Assembly (NCBI GenBank): GCA_015272325.1
Contig: JACYLU010000031.1
Location: 97,218-161,217 of the forward strand
Source: Synechococcales cyanobacterium C42_A2020_086
GTDB lineage: Bacteria; Cyanobacteriota; Cyanobacteriia; Elainellales; Elainellaceae
DNA: 64,000 bases
Direction: 5' to 3'
A model generated the notes under the pieces. That model made no database searches, was not told the origin of the DNA, and saw only the letters and a list, made by a program, of their open reading frames with translations. The position numbers were made by a program, and so were the translations under genes. This document shows positions 36,365 through 45,713 of the stretch, piece after piece. Every line of letters begins with the position of its first letter. The stretch's first letter is position 1.

Positions 36365-36578
36365 TACCCTCAGTCCAGTGTTGCCGCCTGATCATGGCTG
36401 CACTGTAGCTGAACTGTAAAGGCTAAACAGAAGCCAAACCCGTCACGAACTTAGGAATTGCCAACAAAGCAAGGCCAACAAAGCAGGGAGGAGCAATTGC
36501 CCCTCCCAAAATTGAGCTATCGAATACAAGCTATTGATGACGCTGATCCTACCAGTCTCCGCTCTGTCAACCTCCGCT

Positions 36579-38729
36579 CTACCGCGCCGGCAGATAGGAG
36601 ATTGGATTCACCGTGCCCGAATCGGGTAAATGCACCTCAAAGTGCAGGTGTGGACCCGTGCTGTAGCCAGTGCTGCCCATTTCGGCGATCAGCTCACCTT
36701 GGCGAACACGCTGCCCGACCTGAACCGTCACCCGATTGTTGTGGGCATAGCGAGTCATGCTGCCATCAGGATGGCGAATCTCGACCATGTTGCCATAGCC
36801 ACCCGAATTCCAGCCGGCAAATTCAACCACACCGTCGGCCGCTGCATAGATAGGAGTGCCAACATCCGCCGCGATATCAATACCGCGATGCATCCGACCC
36901 CAACGCCAACCATAGCCAGAGGTGAGCACGCCTCGAGCGGGCCAAATGTAGCCTCTGAACACGCTATTAGGCAGGAAAATATCGGCCTCTTGCAGCGGGG
37001 GTAACTCAGGAGAGACCATTCGTCCTGTGATTGGCTGCACCAGCGGTGCGTAGCTTTCCGATCCTAGGGGAGCAGCCGCTACTGTCAGTGGCTCTGACGA
37101 CTCAGTAGCTGGAGCAGTCTCCCGCGTCAATGTCCGTAATGCCCGAGGGCGAACTGTTGCAGCCGATTCTGCCTCTGGCTCTACTAGTCGCTCATTGCGC
37201 AACTCGACGGCCGTTGGTGCAGGGATAGCAGCCGCAGCAAGGACCGGCGGTTGAGCTGATGTCCCAGCGGTTGCCTGCTTCGCGCGCAAAGCTCTCACCT
37301 CAGCTAGGAGGGTTTGCACATAGGGGTTGTAGCCCAAGTCTGTCTCTGGCAAATCCACCGGCAGGTCTGGAGCTGTGGCATCGGGAGTCGGCGACAAGGT
37401 TGAGGGGACAACAGCCACTGCTTCCGGCGCCGTCGGCTGAGGTGAGGGATCGAGAAGCGACGAGGCAGCACTCGCAGGCACAACCGAATCAGGATCGGGG
37501 CGGCTAGGCGAGGTCACTACTGTGGGAGCTGCCACACCAGGCAACGAGTTTGTGCTGGCTGCCGCTGAAGACTCGCTAGCAACCGGAGCAGCGAGAGCCG
37601 GTACAACGGGAGACGCTGAGGCAACCGCTACTGGAATCTCGACCGTCGTTGGCGATACTGCGGGCACGCGTAGCTCTTGCCCCACAAAAATGATGTTCGG
37701 ATTGCTGAGGCGATTTGTGCTGATCAGCACCGATTGGGGAATGTTGTGAGCACGAGCGATCTCAGCCACCGTGTCGCCCCGATTCACCCGGTAGACAGTG
37801 CTTGAGGTGGCAGCCGATGAATCAACCACATTGGGTTGACTCGTCACCGGACTCGGTTCTGGACTCAAGGCTGGGTTAACCGCAACCTCGGTGGGAGGAG
37901 CGGCGGCTGACACCCTCTCAGAAGCAGGGGTCGTCTGAGCCGGCTGCAATTCAGTTCTGGTTCGCTGAGGCAGCTCTGTAATCAGATGAGGCGTCGATTC
38001 AGTCTCTGCAGCTATCTTTTCAGTTGCCGTGCCAGCCACTGGCAGCTTCGGGGCTTCGGCAATGCGAACACTCGTCTCCTCATTCCGCAACTCCGCCAAA
38101 CTACTGCTGAGTTTACTGCGCTCTTGCCGCAAGCGGTTCAATGCTTCATCTCGCTCTACTCGCAGAGGATCAACAGCATCAGTAGGACTGGCCATGGGCA
38201 ACTGATTGAGATTCGCTGATGCCACAAACCGAGGCATGCGCGACGCTAATTCTTTAGCTTCAGTGCTAGCTGCAGTAGCAGCTTCTGGTGCTGGTAGGCG
38301 TAGTACCTGGCCCACTCTCAGCAGAGCGGTCGGCGCGATCTGGTTGGCTGCAGCCAGCTTCTCGACACTGATATCGTAGCGTCTAGCGATCTGCCGAAGG
38401 GTTTCCCCCTCACGCACCACATGTTCCCCAGTCTGGGCTGCAGATATCACAGCCGATAGGTTAAGTGCTGTTTCGGCGGGAGGCAGATCCGCCCGAGCCA
38501 CCGAAGTTGCGGTCTCGTTAGTTACCGGTTCAGCCGCAGCTGCACCATCGCTCTGACGGGGAAGAAGCAGGCTTGATGCACCCATTGAGAGTGCAAGTCC
38601 AACCATAGCGGCCGAGGTACGCGCCCGACGTTTCGCCCCAATCGGAGCTTGTTCGGGCTGTCCTACTAGGGTACCGGCTGTACCCGGGCAGGAAATGGGC
38701 TTGACCTTCCGCAGAAATGCTCGCTTCAA
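36579..38729 (-). CDS. LysM-LysM-M23 murein endopeptidase (NlpD/EnvC-like)
   Basis: The 716-residue protein has an N-terminal hydrophobic segment (about 38-57). LysM 1 is at 102-147 (VREGETLRQIARRYDI). A long Ala/Pro/Thr-rich linker leads to LysM 2 (YRVNRGDTVAEIARAHNIPQ, about 310-357). A second linker precedes the M23 domain: HRGIDIA (His and Asp ligands), AADGVVEFAGWNSGGYGN, and HLHFEVHLP. It should bind and cut peptidoglycan during growth or division. The start is TTG 38729 with AGGAGG 8 bp upstream, a strong site that supports it. Confidence 0.88.
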   Translation of the reverse strand: MKRAFLRKVKPISCPGTAGTLVGQPEQAPIGAKRRARTSAAMVGLALSMGASSLLLPRQSDGAAAAEPVTNETATSVARADLPPAETALNLSAVISAAQTGEHVVREGETLRQIARRYDISVEKLAAANQIAPTALLRVGQVLRLPAPEAATAASTEAKELASRMPRFVASANLNQLPMASPTDAVDPLRVERDEALNRLRQERSKLSSSLAELRNEETSVRIAEAPKLPVAGTATEKIAAETESTPHLITELPQRTRTELQPAQTTPASERVSAAAPPTEVAVNPALSPEPSPVTSQPNVVDSSAATSSTVYRVNRGDTVAEIARAHNIPQSVLISTNRLSNPNIIFVGQELRVPAVSPTTVEIPVAVASASPVVPALAAPVASESSAAASTNSLPGVAAPTVVTSPSRPDPDSVVPASAASSLLDPSPQPTAPEAVAVVPSTLSPTPDATAPDLPVDLPETDLGYNPYVQTLLAEVRALRAKQATAGTSAQPPVLAAAAIPAPTAVELRNERLVEPEAESAATVRPRALRTLTRETAPATESSEPLTVAAAPLGSESYAPLVQPITGRMVSPELPPLQEADIFLPNSVFRGYIWPARGVLTSGYGWRWGRMHRGIDIAADVGTPIYAAADGVVEFAGWNSGGYGNMVEIRHPDGSMTRYAHNNRVTVQVGQRVRQGELIAEMGSTGYSTGPHLHFEVHLPDSGTVNPISYLPAR

Positions 38730-39854
38730 AAGAACAACCTCCTAGTGAGCAGCGTTTAACTATCCTGAACCTTGAGTTGCCCGTAGGCTCGTCAATGATT
38801 TGGATCACACACAATACCGACCAAGATCACCGACTACATCTGTATGACTAGGTAAGATTACCTTGGTTTTTTGACTTAGACAAGCTTACACCAGTTAACA
38901 AAAAATTCAAGACGGCATTTAAGAGAGATTTCGTGAGCTATTTTGCCCATTTGCACCCTATTTCGGTCATTTGCATCAAGGTTATCAAGGGGCGCTAATC
39001 ATCCTTGGGATTCTACACCACATGATGAAAAAGTGACATCTGGGAAGAATCCAACCGAGTTTAATCTTTAACGGATTAGGCTGTAATCGTCAAGAGAGTA
39101 TTCAACCTAGTACCATCCATTTGAAAAACCCTTTAATCCCTCACGTAGCAAGGATTATAGGGATTTAGTAAGGGCTGTAGCAGCACGCTTAGAACAAGGA
39201 GAGTGCAGGTTTGATTGGGTTCAATCATTCCTATCGTCAGTGTTCGCCGAACTGCCATAAAGGGGTGATTTTGCCCTTGTTAGTACTCTTTCATACGCAT
39301 TTTTGTCGTGGGATCTACGGGTTTATCAAGATAGTGTAAAGATGTGGGTCAGCAATCCTGCGGGCTATCGAGGTTGCTTTTCCGAGTAGTCATATGAATT
39401 TTTTATATTAGTTTAATGAATTCCGTAGGCTAGATAACTAAATGCTTAAACCACTCAACTCTTTGGGTTGTTTCGCTAATAGCCTTCAAAGATAACTCAA
39501 GAGTTCAATTGAGGAACCAGCTTTTTTGTTTCAATTCATAAATAAATTTGCATATAAGAATACAATGCCTCTGGCGAGCTAACGATGGCTGCGAATAAGA
39601 TCGAAATGATCTGAAAAGTCATCTAGTTCATTGCCGCTACGAGATGGCAGGATCGTTCGTCACTCCTGCTGTTATCTGTGTTCTAGGCGAGCATTTGCTG
39701 CAGGGTGAAGGCACCCGTTCATGCCACCGCAGGCTCAGTCTACCGCCTGCATTAACTGCTTGAATGAATAGCTCAACCTCATTACCAGCAAGACATTACC
39801 CAACCTCTGGCATCAGAGGCGGGCGCAATAGCTCGGCACAACACGATTTGCCAG
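38730..39854. other. 1.1-kb noncoding region between M23 gene and trmL
   Basis: No credible frame was found on either strand. The part next to 38729 is the 5' region of the M23 gene. A pairing CCCTT..AATCCCT / AGGGATT..AAGGG forms an imperfect hairpin at 39129-39173. CATTTGCA occurs twice near 38950-38975. The unusual length for this compact region leaves room for an RNA gene or a decayed gene, neither of which I could identify. Confidence 0.45.
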
Positions 39855-40316
39855 TCAATCGAGCAGCCCTAGCTGGCGACGAGCTTCATAGAGTCCAATT
39901 GCTGCACTGACCGATAAATTTAGGCTGCGCACCTGAGGCTGACTCATTGGAATATAGACGGTAGCATGGCAAGCCTGTAGCACCTGCTGCGGCAAGCCAG
40001 CAGTTTCGCAGCCAAACAGCAGCCAATCCTCGGCTTGATATTCAAACCGAACATAACTATAGAGTCCAGAAGTGCTGAAGCCAATCCAGCGTCCTGTTTG
40101 CTGCTGGTGATAGCGTTGAAAGTCGTCCCAGGAGTCGTGTACGTGCAGTTGAACATAGGGCCAATAGTCAAGCCCGGCGCGTTTTAGATAGCGATCGCTA
40201 ATTTCAAATCCTAATGGTCCAACAAGGTGAAGAGGGGTACCGGTGGCAGCACATGTTCGGGCTACATTGCCCGTATTCGGAGGAATTTGTGGTTGAACCA
40301 GAACAACGTGAGGCAT
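39855..40316 (-). CDS. trmL: tRNA (cytidine/uridine-34-2'-O)-methyltransferase
   Basis: The 153-residue SPOUT-fold enzyme methylates the wobble ribose of tRNA-Leu. Typical segments are VVLVQPQIPPNTGNVARTC, LVGPLGFEISDRYLKRAGLDYW, LFGCETAGLP and the trefoil-knot end IPMSQPQVRSLNLSVSAAI. The ATG at 40316 (MPHVVLVQP) matches the family start; a longer frame adds a non-homologous leader. A HIP1 palindrome lies inside the gene. Confidence 0.92.
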   Translation of the reverse strand: MPHVVLVQPQIPPNTGNVARTCAATGTPLHLVGPLGFEISDRYLKRAGLDYWPYVQLHVHDSWDDFQRYHQQQTGRWIGFSTSGLYSYVRFEYQAEDWLLFGCETAGLPQQVLQACHATVYIPMSQPQVRSLNLSVSAAIGLYEARRQLGLLD

Positions 40317-40765
40317 AGAGCCAGCGAAATCGAGCAAGGTATAGCTTAGGAAGACCCGTAAGCTTCCACAGAGTAGCTTTAAACAGGGTAAAAGAAGCGA
40401 GTCTCACTGACGAGTCCTCTAGCTACCCTCGCCATGAGAAAAGCACCTGCAGATAGCGCTAGCTCTAGGCTGAACAGCTACCTGAGGTGCTAACTATGAA
40501 CAAAAATCCTGGCACTCAAAAAGAGTGAACCGTGATGGGCAGCGGTTTCTAAGGGTGAACCAAGAGAGTAAGTAGGATGAGGATGATCTATATATGGCTA
40601 TATATATGGCTATATATTAGGTGGCTATATATAGACAGACCGGAACCCAGGAAAATGCGGTGCTTGAAAACGACTTGAAATCTTGAAAAGTGGCTTGTTA
40701 TGAGCAAGTTGGGTGGTAAACACGGAATGGGTCGTTGCCCTGTGCTTTACCTTCCGAACTAAGGC
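40317..40765. other. intergenic region with TATATATGGC repeats
   Basis: The 449 bp between trmL and the DUF1830 gene hold no coding frame I trust. The notable element is the TA-rich repeat tract at 40588-40634. It holds the trmL promoter and the end of the DUF1830 transcript. Confidence 0.5.
40588..40634. repeat. TATATATGGC tandem-like tract
   Basis: Three or four copies of a (G)GCTATATATA unit occur in 47 bp, the last after a short TTAGGT interruption. TATATA is self-complementary, so the tract can melt or form small hairpins. Confidence 0.75.
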
Positions 40766-41113
40766 TTACGCTAGGGAACTGTGCAGGGGCTGAGGAGAGT
40801 CTTGCTCCAGAGCTGGGGAATCAGGCGCGGCATCCATCTCAAAATCGGCTTCTAGTTCCGACTCAATTCGCAGTCGGTTGCAGGCAATGGTATCGGTCAA
40901 AATGGCACTCGCCATCATACCGCTGTGAATTTCGAGTTGAGCATCAGGTAGTGCTTCAAATACGAGACGCTGTCCTGGAAAAACAACTCGCTCGAAGTAC
41001 CAGTTAGAAATGTTGGTAATGCGAACTACCTGAATTTTGCTGGTGGCGTTGACATAACAGCAAAGGATGTAAGCCTTGGCGTCGGGAGGGATGGGATCAA
41101 AGATTTGGGCCAT
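40766..41113 (-). CDS. DUF1830 family protein
   Basis: The 115-residue protein starts MAQIFDPIPPDAKAYILCCY, with NATSKIQVVRITNISNWYFE and RVVFPGQRLVFEALPDAQLE, which matches the small cyanobacterial DUF1830 family. The C-terminal tail is acidic (ESELEADFEMDAAPDSP). The fold is beta-rich and soluble, and the function is unknown. The ATG at 41113 matches the family start. Confidence 0.8.
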   Translation of the reverse strand: MAQIFDPIPPDAKAYILCCYVNATSKIQVVRITNISNWYFERVVFPGQRLVFEALPDAQLEIHSGMMASAILTDTIACNRLRIESELEADFEMDAAPDSPALEQDSPQPLHSSLA

Positions 41114-41518
41114 AGTGCAGGAGCAAAGATGAGAAAGACTAAAGAGACATATAGACCCTAACATTCCCTGATCCCCGTTAGCTGTAAACCCGACTACCAT
41201 CCCTCTGCTGCCGCCAGTTCATGAGCACAGAACTCACCAGGACCGCTCAATTCCAAGAATTAGGGGTTTTAACAAGAACGATAGAGCTATCTCTGGGATC
41301 AAAGCTGACGGCTCTAGGTTGCACGGGTCCACCGCAAACTGCCTGCCGCTATCCGATTGCAGGGCAACGCTGGGATTTCCTGATCGATGAGAGCGCATTA
41401 GAAAACTCAATGGTATCGTAAAGTTATATGAAAAAATTTAGAGCTAGCTGTGGTTGAACTGGCTGGGAATAGCTGACACCTGCTTGCTTGCTGTTCTTAA
41501 GGAAAGGATTGGATCTTT
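41114..41518. other. intergenic region between DUF1830 gene and radical SAM gene
   Basis: The 405 bp include an open plus-strand frame at 41221-41421 without a ribosome site or recognisable similarity, which I do not call. The last 30 bp hold the AAGGAAAGGA site for the radical SAM gene. Confidence 0.45.
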
Positions 41519-43090
41519 ATGGATCGCATTCTCTACGTTCGCCTACCGTGCAATCCCATTTTCCCAATTGGGGTAGTTTACTTGGCTGACCACCTGCACA
41601 AGCAATTCCCCGATCTGGAGCAGCGCATTTTCGATCTGGGCACTATTCCGCCGCTGGATTACGCTGCCGCCTTAGATCGCTGCATTGACGAATTTCAGCC
41701 CACTCTGCTGGTGTTTTCCTGGCGCGATATTCAGATCTATGCGCCGGTAGGCGGGCGGGGTGGCAATCCGCTGCAGCACACCTTTGAGTTCTTTTACGAG
41801 CGCAATCCGCTGATTAAACTGCGGGGTGCACTGGGGTTGCTGGGCATTGCTAAGGGCTACTACGGCGAGCTGTGGCGCAACTTGGGTCTGATTAAACGCG
41901 GCTACCGACGAGCGCAGCGCTACTGTCAAACCGTGCGGCTTGTGGTAGGTGGCGGTGCAGTTAGCGTCTTCTATGAGCAGTTGGGGAGTGCTCTACCGAA
42001 GGGAACGATTGTTTCAGTAGGTGAAGGGGAAGTCTTGTTAGAGCGGCTGATCCGAGGGGAAGACTTTTCTGATCAGCGCTGCTATGTGGCCGGCGAAACC
42101 ACACCCCGTCCGCGGCTGATCCATGAGCAGCCTGCTCCTTTAGAGAAAACAGCCTGCAATTACGACTACATTGCTCGCATCTGGACTGATTTTGACTACT
42201 ACCTGCAGGAGGGCGATTTTTACATTGGCGTACAAACCAAGCGCGGCTGTCCTCACAATTGCTGCTACTGCATCTACACTGTCGTTGAAGGCAAGCAGGT
42301 GCGAATCAACCCTGCCGATGAAGTTGTAGCCGAAATGCGCCAGCTCTATGACCGGGGCGTGCGTAACTTCTGGTTTACCGATGCTCAGTTCATTCCGGCC
42401 CGACGATTTATTGACGATACCATCGAGCTGCTGCAAAAGATCCTCGATGCTGGCATGACAGATATCCACTGGGCTGCCTACATCCGGGCAGACAACCTCA
42501 CCCCTAAACTGTGTGACTTGATGGTGAAAACCGGGATGAATTATTTTGAAATCGGCATTACCAGCGGCTCGCAGGAGCTGGTACGCAAGATGCGCATGGG
42601 GTACAACCTGCGGACAGTGCTGCAAAACTGTCGCGACCTCAAGGCAGCCGGCTTTAACGATCTGGTTTCAGTAAACTACTCGTTTAATGTGATCGACGAG
42701 ACGTTTGACACCATCCGTCAGACGATTGCCTACCACCGAGAACTAGAGCGGATCTTTGGTGCTGATAAAGTCGAGCCTGCCATCTTTTTTATTGGGTTGC
42801 AACCCCATACCCATCTAGAAGAATTTGCCTTCAAAAACAACATTCTGAAACCCGGCTATGACCCGATGAACCTCAAGCCGTGGACGGTGCGCAAGATGCT
42901 TTGGAACCCAGAACCGCTAGGCTCGTTTTTTGGAGAAGTCTGTTTAGAGGCGTGGCAGCGGGATGCTGATGACTTCGGACGGCAGGTCATGGCTATTCTG
43001 GAAGAACGCTTGGGGGTGGCTCCCCTGGAAGCAGCTCTGTCAGCCCCAATTGAGGCTGCAACAAAGCCATTGGTACTAGCTGGTTCTTAG
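41519..43090 (+). CDS. B12-binding-like radical SAM protein (photosystem II high-light acclimation type)
   Basis: The 523-residue protein has an N-terminal cobalamin-binding-like half (YVRLPCNPIFPIGVVYLAD, LLVFSWRDIQIY, LVVGGGAVSVF). The radical SAM core has the 4Fe-4S motif CPHNCCYCIY near residue 250, then NFWFTDAQFIPARRF, IHWAAYIRADNL and EIGITSGSQELVRKM. The C-terminal part is Trp/Phe-rich. It resembles a cyanobacterial group named for PSII high-light acclimation, a name I recall but cannot check here. The substrate is unknown. AAGGAAAGGA precedes the ATG. The DICT gene follows after 109 bp. Confidence 0.8.
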   Translation: MDRILYVRLPCNPIFPIGVVYLADHLHKQFPDLEQRIFDLGTIPPLDYAAALDRCIDEFQPTLLVFSWRDIQIYAPVGGRGGNPLQHTFEFFYERNPLIKLRGALGLLGIAKGYYGELWRNLGLIKRGYRRAQRYCQTVRLVVGGGAVSVFYEQLGSALPKGTIVSVGEGEVLLERLIRGEDFSDQRCYVAGETTPRPRLIHEQPAPLEKTACNYDYIARIWTDFDYYLQEGDFYIGVQTKRGCPHNCCYCIYTVVEGKQVRINPADEVVAEMRQLYDRGVRNFWFTDAQFIPARRFIDDTIELLQKILDAGMTDIHWAAYIRADNLTPKLCDLMVKTGMNYFEIGITSGSQELVRKMRMGYNLRTVLQNCRDLKAAGFNDLVSVNYSFNVIDETFDTIRQTIAYHRELERIFGADKVEPAIFFIGLQPHTHLEEFAFKNNILKPGYDPMNLKPWTVRKMLWNPEPLGSFFGEVCLEAWQRDADDFGRQVMAILEERLGVAPLEAALSAPIEAATKPLVLAGS

Positions 43091-43199
43091 AGAGAGGCGG
43101 AAGCTGGCTTTGTCAGGCATTGGCAGGTACACTCCTCTCTAGCATCCAGATGCGACGACAGCCCTACTGGACTATTTCATTTACCCTTTTTCTACCCGC

Positions 43200-44639
43200 A
43201 TGTTAGCTGGCTCGATTCTACAAACGCTGAGTGATGCCCACCAAATGCCCGACGCAGGCAAGCGTCCCCTCAATTTCGGGGTGTATTACAAAAACACATT
43301 GGTTGCGTTGTGCCATGCCTTGGAAGATGCCATCTTGGAGGCTGATTATCAGCCGCTGATGATTACTGCCTTTCAGCGGGGCAAGTGGTACCTCGAAGAA
43401 GCCGAGCGCTATGGGGAAATTGCTGATCGGGCACGGCAGGTTGTCATTTTGGCGGCTCCCGAGGCTGGCTTTGCCGAACATCCGACTAGCCAAAAAGCGA
43501 ATGTAGAGCTGGTACACCTAGCGTTGACCGATCCGGTTGCTCAAGAGTGGCATCTGATCATTCTCTCGCCTCACTACACCGCAATGGTGCTCTGTCAGGA
43601 GTTGTCGGAGGCAGACTATGGCCCAACCGGACGACCCAAGCACGATCTAGAACGGAAGTTTTATGGGTTCTGGACCTTTGAGCCAAATCTGGTCCTAGAA
43701 ACGGCAGAACTAGCGGTTGCCCATGTGGCCGCCTACAATCCAACGCTATCCGAACGGCTCGAGAGGCAAGTTCAGGAAATTGCGGCGCTGATCCAACGGG
43801 AGGATGCCCTCTGCAGCTTACCAACGGCAGATCACATGGGTAAAGTGGTGTCGCGGGTTATTGATTACCTGCAAACCTGCCAGCAGTCTCTAGCGCCTGA
43901 GTCACTCTACGCTTCTCTAGACCGTAACCTGCTCTCAAATGAATTGCAGGCGTTTCTGCGGGTGGCGCAACTGATTGACCAAACCGACCTCAGCAACCCA
44001 ATGGCAGCGGCAGAGGTGGCAGCTCTAGCGGAAGCAATGGGACAACTGCTAGATTTGCCTGCTTGGCAGCTGCATCGACTGCGACTGGCCGGACTCCTGC
44101 ATCGAATTGCTTTTCTACCAAGCGATACGTTGCTCAGTTCAGGCATATCGGTGCAGGCTCATGCCGAATCACCCGAGCGTGCCCCAGCTTGCCCACTAGT
44201 ACCAGGCATCCAAGTGCTGCGCAAAATGCAGCGTCTGCGAGCTATCACCACTATCCTGGCTCATCAAACCGAGTGGTGGAATGGCTCCGGACAGCCGGCT
44301 GGTCTGACTGGCGATGAAATTCCCATCGAGTCGCGGATTATCGGCATCGTGGCAGACTTTCAGCAACGGGTGGCGCAACTCCGAGCAACCCACCCCCCTG
44401 AGCAGACAGAGGCGATACTCAGCCAAGCGCTAGAGGGCTGTCGGCAGCAGCAAGGCGAGCGTTGGGATCCCAAACTGGTAGAAGCATTGGGCTTGCTGGT
44501 GGTGGCACTGCAACAGGGCATCCGCTTGCCGGTTAGCGCTCCCCACATTGCAGCAGGTTTGTGGCTGTTAGATTCTCGTTCCGAAGAGGCACTGCCGCTG
44601 GTGTATGCTGACGAAGAAGCGCTGAACCTCAGCCGCTAA
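43200..44639 (+). CDS. DICT sensory domain fused to degenerate HD-GYP domain
   Basis: The 479-residue protein has an N-terminal DICT-type sensory domain (about 20-180; LNFGVYYKNTLVALCHALED, FYGFWTFEPNLVLETAE), a helical linker, and a C-terminal domain aligning with HD-GYP. The catalytic motifs are altered: LHRIAF at 300-305 in place of LHDIGK, and AHQTEWWNGSGQPAGLTGDE at 354 onward in place of HHExxDGSGYPxGLxGxE. Cyclic-di-GMP hydrolysis is therefore unlikely; a binding or scaffold role is inferred. It follows the radical SAM gene on the same strand, probably as one operon, and the pentapeptide-repeat gene comes next. Confidence 0.8.
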   Translation: MLAGSILQTLSDAHQMPDAGKRPLNFGVYYKNTLVALCHALEDAILEADYQPLMITAFQRGKWYLEEAERYGEIADRARQVVILAAPEAGFAEHPTSQKANVELVHLALTDPVAQEWHLIILSPHYTAMVLCQELSEADYGPTGRPKHDLERKFYGFWTFEPNLVLETAELAVAHVAAYNPTLSERLERQVQEIAALIQREDALCSLPTADHMGKVVSRVIDYLQTCQQSLAPESLYASLDRNLLSNELQAFLRVAQLIDQTDLSNPMAAAEVAALAEAMGQLLDLPAWQLHRLRLAGLLHRIAFLPSDTLLSSGISVQAHAESPERAPACPLVPGIQVLRKMQRLRAITTILAHQTEWWNGSGQPAGLTGDEIPIESRIIGIVADFQQRVAQLRATHPPEQTEAILSQALEGCRQQQGERWDPKLVEALGLLVVALQQGIRLPVSAPHIAAGLWLLDSRSEEALPLVYADEEALNLSR

Positions 44640-44723
44640 CAACTCGGTTGAAAAACTAGGTTGCAACTAATAGTGTGCGATATTAGTGTGCGATATTGTG
44701 CATCGCTAGAGCATAGACGCAGC

Positions 44724-45365
44724 ATGGATTTAGAAACCCTTCGGGCAGGCAAACTGAAGCAGTTGGCAGGTGTGGACCTAGAAGATGCCGATTTGGCTGA
44801 CCTCGATTTGAGTCGCGCTAACTTGGCAGGAGCGCGGTTGAATGGCGCAAATCTGCGAGGAGCCAAGCTAACCGGTGCAACCCTAGATGGCGCGAGTTTG
44901 CTGGGCTGCCAGCTTGCGCGCTCAGATGCACGGGCCAATTGGCTAGGCGCGAATTTAATGCAAGCTGACTTGACGGAAGCTGATCTGCGGGGCGCGAATC
45001 TGCGGGGCGCGAATTTAATGCAGTCCTACTTATCTCATACCAGCTTGGCGGGTGCGTTTCTCAGCGGAGCCAATTTGATGGGGGTGAATTTGCAAGGCGG
45101 CGATTTGCGCGGGGCCGATCTGCGGGGAGCCAACCTCAACGGCGCTAATCTCAGCGGGTCTAACCTGGCGCAAGCCGATCTGCAAGGCGCTATCCTCACG
45201 GCGGTGACTGCCGAAGAAACCAATTTGCGGGATGCCAATTTAGCCGGCGCTAATCTCAGCGGCGCGAACCTGCTGTGCGCCGAGTTGCAGGGAGCTAATC
45301 TTCAGGGAGCCGTTTTGGCAGGAGCCTGCCTGAAGGGAACCTGTTTGGAACAGCACGAGTCCTGA
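44724..45365 (+). CDS. pentapeptide-repeat protein
   Basis: The 213-residue protein is a continuous run of A(D/N)LxG-type pentapeptides from about residue 18 to 205, which folds as a right-handed quadrilateral beta-helix. A short leader (MDLETLRAGKLKQLAGVDLE) precedes it. There is no signal peptide, so it is cytoplasmic. Such proteins are abundant in cyanobacteria and mostly uncharacterised (HetL and RfrA are examples). The ATG at 44724 begins at the leader. A 13-bp direct repeat (TAGTGTGCGATAT) lies at 44671-44697 upstream. Confidence 0.88.
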   Translation: MDLETLRAGKLKQLAGVDLEDADLADLDLSRANLAGARLNGANLRGAKLTGATLDGASLLGCQLARSDARANWLGANLMQADLTEADLRGANLRGANLMQSYLSHTSLAGAFLSGANLMGVNLQGGDLRGADLRGANLNGANLSGSNLAQADLQGAILTAVTAEETNLRDANLAGANLSGANLLCAELQGANLQGAVLAGACLKGTCLEQHES

Positions 45366-45713
45366 TACTCAGTGCATTGAAATCCGCTGGTAGAGTCCCT
45401 GAGTGATTTTGATACGGCTCACTAGGCTACGCTAACCACTATGCCAAACATCGGTGTCCTCGACGCTGCAAACAGCCACAATCCTAGAATGCAATTTCCG
45501 GATACCGCTTGGGTTTGCTGAACAATTCAATATACGGACTCTGCATCAGTTCATAGGTAATTAATGTTCCAGGTTGCATCCCAACCGCTTGATGACGGCT
45601 GATCCAAGCGTAGTTCGCAATGCTACCTAGTCTGCTGCCAATACCTCCTGAAAATTCCTGAGGAATGCAGCAGATAGAGCCTCAACCTGAACTCCTCGCT
45701 GCCTAACCCAACT
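45366..45713. other. intergenic region with a possible gene remnant
   Basis: The only thing of note in these 348 bp is the minus-strand open segment described separately. The plus-strand promoter of the FG-GAP gene should also be here, but the gene has no clear ribosome site. Confidence 0.4.
45484..45681 (-). pseudogene. possible C-terminal gene remnant, 65 open codons
   Basis: The segment reads like a protein end (SIANYAWISRHQAVGMQPG, then ELMQSPYIELFSKPKRYPEI) and ends at a TAG. The only ATG comes at codon 35, and a TGA stops the frame at the upstream end. Either it is the decayed 3' end of an older gene or it is noncoding chance. Confidence 0.25.

Noticed and set aside
38730..38880. Possible ydaO-type c-di-AMP riboswitch before the M23 gene
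   Set aside because: GACGAGCCTACGGGC looked suggestive, but the conserved GGGG...GAATC and CCGAATCC blocks are absent.
41221..41421. 66-codon plus-strand frame
   Set aside because: No ribosome site, no recognisable motif, and irregular composition; treated as noncoding.
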